A stretch of DNA of 64,000 bases from Collinsella sp. (GTDB taxonomy: Bacteria; Actinomycetota; Coriobacteriia; Coriobacteriales; Coriobacteriaceae), in NCBI GenBank assembly GCA_018378775.1, contig JAGZWV010000002.1, positions 18,998-82,997 on the forward strand, given 5' to 3'. The notes below the pieces were generated by a model. That model searched no databases. It was not told the DNA's origin and saw only the letters and a program-made list of their open reading frames with translations. The translations under genes were made by a program, and so were the position numbers. Position 1 is the first letter of the stretch; every line of letters starts with the position of its first letter. This document shows, one piece after another, positions 61,201 through 64,000 of the stretch.

Positions 61201-61869
61201 GCTCATGCCGAGCACGCTCTGCAGCACCTCGACGACGTCGTCCTCAAAGTAGCTGTAGGTGTCGCGGGTCTGGAGCCAGGACTCGCCGTTGACGCGCTCA
61301 AAGGCCTCGCGGAACTCCTGGGTCTTGCCCAGGGAATCGATGTGGTCCTCGAGCTTTGCAAGCTTGAGGTCCTCGCCGTAGAAGCCGCGCGCCTCGTAGA
61401 ACATGCGCTCAAAGCCGCGAAGCAGCGCCGTGGGAGCCGTATCGCCCTGCTTCCACTGGCCCGCCTTGCTATCGATGTTAAAGAGGATGGCCTGCGTGGG
61501 CACCGAGCACGCGCGCTCCATGGCAGCCGCGACCATGGGGTCGACGATCTTGCCGTCAAAGTAGCGGATGGCGCTCTTGCCGCCGATCTGGCGATTCTCG
61601 AGCAGGTAGCTCAGCATCTTGAGGAAGTGCGATTTACCGGAACCGAAGAAACCACTGATCCACACGCCGATCTTGTCGGTGCGCGCATCGATGGCATCGC
61701 CGTAGGCCTTGAAGAACGTGGCAAAGTGCCTCTGCAACTCGCGCGTCACCACGTACTCGTCAAGCTCCTGGCGGATGGACCCATCTTTTGAATCCTGGAC
61801 CTTGACCACGCCGTTGATGGAGCGGTTGATGTCTTTAGCAAAGAGGTCGCGAATGATCGTGTTGTCCAT
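58207..61869 (-). CDS. brxC: BrxC, large ATPase of BREX
   Basis: The 1,220-residue P-loop ATPase opens MDNTIIRDLFAKDINRSINGVVK, as BrxC/PglY proteins do. Walker A GFFGSGKS is at 73-80, and LLFMVDEVGQFI is the Walker B/sensor region near 265. A long coiled-coil middle and C-terminal half follows. BrxC is essential for BREX defence in type 1 systems and is thought to act with BrxB and PglZ. It lies 78 bp after brxB and 66 bp before pglX. Confidence 0.94.
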   Translation of the reverse strand: MDNTIIRDLFAKDINRSINGVVKVQDSKDGSIRQELDEYVVTRELQRHFATFFKAYGDAIDARTDKIGVWISGFFGSGKSHFLKMLSYLLENRQIGGKSAIRYFDGKIVDPMVAAAMERACSVPTQAILFNIDSKAGQWKQGDTAPTALLRGFERMFYEARGFYGEDLKLAKLEDHIDSLGKTQEFREAFERVNGESWLQTRDTYSYFEDDVVEVLQSVLGMSEKAAWNWLEGSEDEVLAPDVFAKKVKDYVDAQAAAHGGNFRLLFMVDEVGQFITNDQDPSLMLSLQTIVEELGAACGGRVWVMVTSQEAIDSLSLPVGNDFSKIQGRFNTRLSLSSSSVDEVIQRRVLEKTAPAADMLAQVYEQDAAVLKNNFTFEGGSRSDLAGYANSKDFVASYPFVGYQFKLLPDVMTEVRKHGVKAKHMSTGERSMLSAFQESAQAIQHDQTGALVPFWRFFDTISKDLEHGINQVVDRAVRAAEDAKGLEPYDVQVLKLLYLIRYIGYVKATVENISIFMIDSLDVDKRALKDRVKESLSRLEHENYVARQGDIYSFLTDEEQEIAQEIARTPIDNAKVIEYIKKRLFESIYTTRKLNRGTNDFPFDRYVDGSIHGSSMGGMELSVVTMASDLGRSDDAELALKSVDKAIVALSDEVDYWAPLVNAAKIRKYAKTRNLQELQPSTRQIVESKMREAAYNEKEADTLLSEAVLHARCAVNSRIVEVRAAKPAQVFEQVLAQLCDVVFEKADYIGAPVTSDSDIRSTLAGNVQAGLAGMDAGNTRALKEVEDYLKVQHQRHLDTAMGDIQRRYQQKPYGWREVDIANVVAQLVVEQRAQVLFGGQTVQANDSRMVSLLRKDADKAQVRLRVRMSDRLLRATGELMRGLFDLKTVPSNEDKLVAELKERLEGLREVCVAMARDYYTGVKPAYPYPGEDECEKMRSEVVDVLKDQSDSEAFLTTFTKHEDRLLDAKEDFDKVVEFFESNQRTAFDHAKDFLSRTEGIEYASDDIPNAVENVAKVREILKDPKPYGRIKDLQPLMAPVEEDIKKHLGIRRNEFLCRIENDLQDLRKQAESQEGFVKQAKDAIADANTRYESFKNRAHGVQSLNELNALAANWENWIVAATNKIYDAVDEARMRMDNERRTTEVTSTGEVVKKISNKGAASSAPVPASKPQRKIKTVRRADLAKPSRLLSAEDVERYVDDLRSRLMQELAANDEIRIN

Positions 61870-61947
61870 GGGTGCTCCTTTGGGTTTGGGAACGTTATGG
61901 CAAAGGGTTGTTACCGGCGGCAGGGACTTGCCTGCGGGAAGCCGTGC

Positions 61948-62640
61948 TTACGAGATATCGATGGCGCGGTAGTAGTTGTCGGCCGGCAGACGGTTAAAGA
62001 GCTGGAAAGAAGAGCCGTTGAAACTGCCCGGATAGGCGGCGACCACAGGCACCTCATCAAAATCCGCAAGCATGCAGTGGAGAAGCGTGTGTATGCGAAA
62101 GAACGGGAAAACCTCGCCCGCGCCGGTAAGGAGAACGACGTCTCCAGGCGCGTGCGGCTCGGTCTGCTCAAGGATGTACGCGGCGACTTTCTCAGGCGAG
62201 GCGAACTTGGCCACGTCCTCGCGCACGCGCTGGGTACCGCGGCGCTCCTCTTGGTGCGGGATAGCCTTGAGGACACGGCGCTTTTCGAGAATTGCCAGCA
62301 CGGCGTCGTAAAGGTTCACGACCTTGAGCGTGCACGGAAGCTTGTCGGCCTCGGCATCGCGTGAAAGGGTGTCAAATAATGCACGCGCCTCAAACTCCAG
62401 CGCGGGGTCATAGCAAAAAGTGTGGAAGCCGATCTCATTGCCTATGCCCTTGTTGGCCAAAAAGTCCTCGCTGCACAGGCACTCGCGCAGAAGCTGCGCA
62501 CGGCGCTCAAATTCCTGACAGGCGCGCTCGGAGCGGGCATGCGCCGCCACGACGCTCTTGCGGGAATGGATGCCGATATTGGTGGTGAGATCGGTCGCCG
62601 GGGTGATAACAGGGTCGACGGCGCTTTTGACGGGAACCAC
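61948..62640 (-). CDS. brxB: BrxB (DUF1788)
   Basis: The 230-residue protein is the DUF1788/BrxB component, recognised by the ending block GDVVLLTGAGEVFPFFRIHTLL...VPVVAAYPGSFNGSSFQLF and the terminal NYYRAI. It uses a GTG start one base after the brxA stop, and its ribosome-binding site would lie in the brxA end, so it is translationally coupled. The biochemical role is unsettled. Confidence 0.9.
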   Translation of the reverse strand: MVPVKSAVDPVITPATDLTTNIGIHSRKSVVAAHARSERACQEFERRAQLLRECLCSEDFLANKGIGNEIGFHTFCYDPALEFEARALFDTLSRDAEADKLPCTLKVVNLYDAVLAILEKRRVLKAIPHQEERRGTQRVREDVAKFASPEKVAAYILEQTEPHAPGDVVLLTGAGEVFPFFRIHTLLHCMLADFDEVPVVAAYPGSFNGSSFQLFNRLPADNYYRAIDIS

Positions 62641-62641
62641 G

Positions 62642-63292
62642 CTACATCACCGCCCTGCCGGTAAGGGCCGCGATAAGCGACTGCTCGCCCAGCTGAACCA
62701 AGACTCGCTCGACATCGGAATCGAGGAAGAGTGGTGACAGGCGCTCGGACTCCGGGCCCTGGCCCTCGCCGATAAAGCCGGCATGGCGGAGCGTCTGGCG
62801 GAGCGAGCCCTTAATGCGCTTGACCGTGGCCTCAGTCCAGCGGGCCGCGTCCGGATACTCCGTGGTAAAGCGTGTCATAAAGGCGTTGAGGTCAACCGCC
62901 GTAAAGGCATAATCGAAGTTTTGTAGGCGTTCCCCTACCTCGACGAGCACGAGCTCGCGCACGATATCGTAGCGGCAGATCATACTGTAGAAGATGGCCT
63001 GGTCCGTCTGCGTGGGAGTGCCGGATGCCATGAGCCTGGTTAGGGATGACGCAGCCTCGACGGCGGTTTTGGGGTCGATGCCGCGCGCGGCGCATACGGC
63101 GTCCGTGGGCACCATGGCGTCAAGGCGGCGAAGGCACACGGTTGCGCGGTTGGCGACCATGCGCTCCGTGGGATATTGAAAGAGGTTCTCGCTCTTTACG
63201 CGTACAATGACCTGCTCGTCGCTTGCGCCCTGCATACGAAGGGCAGCGACGATGCGCATCTCATGCGGGAGGAATTGCTCGCGGGTGAGCAC
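62642..63292 (-). CDS. brxA: BrxA (DUF1819), first BREX gene, start codon abuts a G10 run
   Basis: The 216-residue helical DUF1819 protein matches BrxA (winged-helix DNA-binding protein in known structures). The start shown is GTG at 63292, whose first G is the last of a ten-G run on the coding strand. A normal ribosome-binding site at the proper distance is missing. Another possible start is ATG 63259, giving 205 residues. A third is GTG about 63327, with GGAG eight bases before it; that frame would join brxA only if the run had 9 or 12 G. The gene may thus be switchable. Confidence 0.85.
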   Translation of the reverse strand: MLTREQFLPHEMRIVAALRMQGASDEQVIVRVKSENLFQYPTERMVANRATVCLRRLDAMVPTDAVCAARGIDPKTAVEAASSLTRLMASGTPTQTDQAIFYSMICRYDIVRELVLVEVGERLQNFDYAFTAVDLNAFMTRFTTEYPDAARWTEATVKRIKGSLRQTLRHAGFIGEGQGPESERLSPLFLDSDVERVLVQLGEQSLIAALTGRAVM

Positions 63293-63301
63293 CCCCCCCC
63301 C
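63292..63301. repeat. Homopolymer C10/G10 tract at the brxA start
   Basis: Ten C on the plus strand (ten G on the coding strand) lie between the brxA promoter region and its codons. This is the longest single-base run noticed in the window. Confidence 0.85.
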
Positions 63302-63320
63302 GAACGCTTTTTGTGGTTAC

Positions 63321-63349
63321 ATCCACAGTACACGCTCCAAGGGTGTCAA
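63321..63349 (-). promoter_or_regulatory. Candidate BREX operon promoter
   Basis: On the minus strand TTGACA (63349-63344) is a perfect -35; 17 bp on, GTGGAT (63326-63321) is a poor -10. Any transcript from it would include the G tract near its 5' end. Confidence 0.4.
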
Positions 63350-63361
63350 GGGCTGTCACAA

Positions 63362-63395
63362 GTGCGCCGCAACCCGGCAGGCAGGCGCGGCGCAC
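63362..63395. promoter_or_regulatory. Strong hairpin upstream of the brxA promoter
   Basis: GTGCGCCGC (63362-63370) and GCGGCGCAC (63387-63395) pair perfectly over 9 bp. It may be a protein-binding palindrome or, if transcription starts further right, a leader hairpin. An ATG-started 13-codon frame on the minus strand spans it. Confidence 0.5.
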
Positions 63396-63613
63396 ATGAC
63401 AATAATCATACCTGTTGGTAAAAAAGTTACCACGCCCAGAGTGTCAAATGTTGAGCAACAAAATTAAATCCGGTTAACGGTCATTTTCGCAGCTCAGAAG
63501 CTTTGCCGAGGTCGCCCAAAATCACACTTGCCAGACAACCGCACTTACGAATGCAGGCACGCATACGCACAACGCCACCTTCGCGTTGAAGCCCCCATCC
63601 TCCGCTACACTCA

Positions 63614-63641
63614 ACATAGAATTACACATATGCTTCTATGT
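63614..63641. promoter_or_regulatory. Probable autoregulatory operator of the antitoxin gene
   Basis: ACATAGAA (63614-63621) and TTCTATGT (63634-63641) are perfect inverted arms 12 bp apart, directly before the ribosome-binding site. Confidence 0.6.
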
Positions 63642-63653
63642 ACGGAGTTTCAT

Positions 63654-63953
63654 ATGCCTGTCATGCCTGTCGTAAAGCCTATTTCCGATCTGCGACGCAA
63701 CTTTGGCTCTATTGCGGATAGCTGCCACAAAATCAAAGAACCCGTCTATCTAACCAAAAACGGGTCGGCGTCGCCTGTCGTCATGGATGCCGAGGCCTAT
63801 GACGAGCAGACGCGCGCGCCAACCGCCACTCAGGAACGCGAAGATCGCATTCAGCGTGCCATCGCCCGCGGATACGATGACCTTGTCAGCTGCCGCATTC
63901 GACCTTGGAAACAAGCGAAGGCCGAAGCGGATCGGATGCGGGCTCTAAACTAG
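63654..63953 (+). CDS. Phd/YefM-type antitoxin
   Basis: The 99-residue protein has the Phd/YefM DNA-binding core VVKPISDLRRNFGSIADSCHKIKEPVYLTKNGSASPVVMDAEAY condensed in residues 5-48, followed by a charged helical tail that normally wraps the toxin. ATG 63654 has GGAG six bases before its spacer; ATG 63663 is an alternative. No toxin starts in the 47 bases left in the window, so the partner is either just beyond or missing. It is divergent from the BREX operon. Confidence 0.85.
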   Translation: MPVMPVVKPISDLRRNFGSIADSCHKIKEPVYLTKNGSASPVVMDAEAYDEQTRAPTATQEREDRIQRAIARGYDDLVSCRIRPWKQAKAEADRMRALN

Positions 63954-64000
63954 ACAGCCCACCCCTCCCCCATGTAACAACCCTGTAAATCATAGCGGCG

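Overview
The window reads as chromosomal DNA of a high-GC gut actinobacterium of class Coriobacteriia, most like Collinsella. This is judged from gene content, codon bias and the recurring intergenic palindromes; no database search was possible. Gene ends rest on reading frames, ribosome-binding sites and neighbour spacing.

Left part (1-17 kb). A cut-off secreted protein is followed by an MntA/HepT-type nucleotidyltransferase/HEPN pair, which sits in line behind an Rrf2 Fe-S regulator. Divergent from the regulator is a five-gene sufCBDSU Fe-S assembly operon ending in a clear terminator. Then come a REP-associated Y1-type transposase, a NifU-like scaffold/GGGtGRT pair, a flavoprotein, a DinD-like gene, two identical tRNA-Lys genes and a tRNA-His, an aminotransferase and a ROK sugar kinase.

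Middle part (17-46 kb). These are mostly single housekeeping genes: VanZ-like and Ala-rich membrane proteins, a large Rho factor, argS, a CarD-like regulator, an HD protein, proA and proB, a peptidase S33, nicotinate phosphoribosyltransferase, tRNA-Ala, a radical SAM protein, a 6S-like RNA, a WecA/TagO-type transferase, trpS, MGMT-like, DegV, MarR, a B3/B4 protein behind a structured leader, PEP carboxykinase, a flippase, a phosphoesterase and a K+(Na+)/H+ antiporter. Gene ends here are studded with at least five families of palindromic repeats. The commonest has six copies.

Right part (46-64 kb) is a defence island. A DUF3800 gene is preceded by three copies of a tiny RNA gene (-10 element, hairpin, linker, terminator). 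The linker is complementary to the DUF3800 ribosome-binding site. On the minus strand runs a type 1 BREX operon, brxA-brxB-brxC-pglX-pglZ-brxL, with two unrecognised genes after brxL. Two features are unusual. A run of ten G lies at the brxA start codon, a candidate phase-variation switch. And pglX is broken into an 836-residue methyltransferase part and a 322-residue C-terminal part, separated by a HEPN-like gene and a gene remnant. A Phd-type antitoxin closes the window.

The points most worth following are the DUF3800 RNA module, the brxA G-tract and the split pglX.
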